NCBI RefSeq assembly: GCF_017114825.1
Contig: NZ_JADEVO010000010.1
Location: 78,729 to 142,728 of the forward strand
Reading direction: 5' to 3'
DNA length: 64,000 bases
Source: Pseudomonas gregormendelii
Lineage (GTDB): Bacteria > Pseudomonadota > Gammaproteobacteria > Pseudomonadales > Pseudomonadaceae
Shown here: positions 63,775 through 64,000 of the stretch, piece by piece
How the letters are laid out: every line of letters begins with the position of its first letter
Position numbering within the stretch: the first letter of the stretch is position 1
The notes under the pieces: generated by a model
Told to the model about the DNA's origin: nothing
Database searches by the model: none
Seen by the model: the letters and a program-made list of their open reading frames with translations, nothing else
Program-made: the position numbers and the translations under genes

Positions 63775-64000
63775 TTAATCAATCAATTGACTGCGGACGG
63801 GGCGGACACGGAGCTCGTAGTCCTTGCCGTGGTTGAGCTGAATGCCAACATCGAAGTACATGAAGAATGCGTAGTAGGCGGAGCGCTGCGAACTTGACCA
63901 GTACCAGGTGTCCTTGAAGGCTTCGTCGCCACCTTCTTGGAAGGCTGCCAGCGGGGTCTGCTCCGGCGATTCTTCGGTGTACAGCTGGCCCACCGGTTCG
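63775..64000 (-). CDS. DGR target protein, C-terminal lectin-like variable domain (5' part outside window)
   Basis: The last 74 residues of a larger protein. The segment W-Y-W-S-S-S-Q-R-S-A-Y-Y-A-F-F-M, followed by E-L-R-V-R-P-V-R before the end, is typical of formylglycine-enzyme/C-type-lectin (DUF1566-like) variable domains of DGR targets. The variable positions come from the VR. The frame stays open to the right edge; Val63993 is not a convincing start. The protein is probably a phage tail or surface ligand-binding protein. Confidence 0.9.
   Translation of the reverse strand, partial: EPVGQLYTEESPEQTPLAAFQEGGDEAFKDTWYWSSSQRSAYYAFFMYFDVGIQLNHGKDYELRVRPVRSQLID
63792..63892 (-). repeat. DGR variable repeat (VR)
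   Basis: The 101-bp copy in the target gene. Compared with TR, 13 positions differ, each an A in TR (sense) replaced by T, G or C. They change 11 amino acids, mostly Asn to Tyr, Phe, Leu, Ile, His or Asp. It ends 14 bp before the stop codon. Confidence 0.95.

Overview
The window looks like a chromosomal segment of a Pseudomonas of the P. fluorescens group. GC-rich coding, palindromic REP/REPIN units of two sequence families in many intergenic gaps, two large chemoreceptors, a bacterial metallothionein, a selD-mnmH pair, chromosomal ampC and a glucarate (gud) locus all fit this. No rRNA, tRNA or CRISPR array was seen.

Core region (1-54427). The segment starts inside a cytosine permease gene. 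It continues with a dehalogenase-like hydrolase, queD, a patatin-like lipase, and a four-gene PepSY-PepSY-response regulator-sensor kinase operon. Next come two chemoreceptors flanking a Na+/H+ antiporter-type permease, a LysR gene divergent from a YdcZ-type transporter pair, the metallothionein, selD-mnmH, and an ArsP-type permease. Then follow a GST and a PhzF-type isomerase, a zinc-type hemB, an FAD monooxygenase, an ECF sigma/anti-sigma pair with a DUF3455 gene, DNA polymerase II, several reductases and transporters, and ampC. The glucarate module (gudP-gudD with a divergent GntR-family regulator) comes next. After it lie an AI-2E-type permease, sstT, nhaR, a TerC-type membrane protein, a C39-like lipoprotein that appears to have lost its catalytic residues, three very acidic small proteins, and pbpG.

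Prophage region (about 54430-64000, running off the right edge, nearly all on the minus strand). A tyrosine integrase marks the left end. It is followed by an excisionase-like gene, a DHH-family phosphoesterase, a run of small stop-start-coupled phage genes and a cupin-like gene. Then comes a complete diversity-generating retroelement (DGR): a reverse transcriptase with YVDD and the IGxxxSQ signature, a template repeat (TR), an avd-type accessory gene, and the 3' end of a C-type-lectin-like target gene carrying the variable repeat (VR). TR (60428-60528) and VR (63792-63892) align over 101 bp without gaps. They differ at 13 positions, and every difference falls on an adenine of the TR sense strand, which is the hallmark of adenine-specific mutagenic retrohoming. 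A phage antirepressor gene and an ISL3-family transposase gene lie between avd and TR, so the cassette is split by about 2.9 kb. This DGR is the most interesting system in the window.
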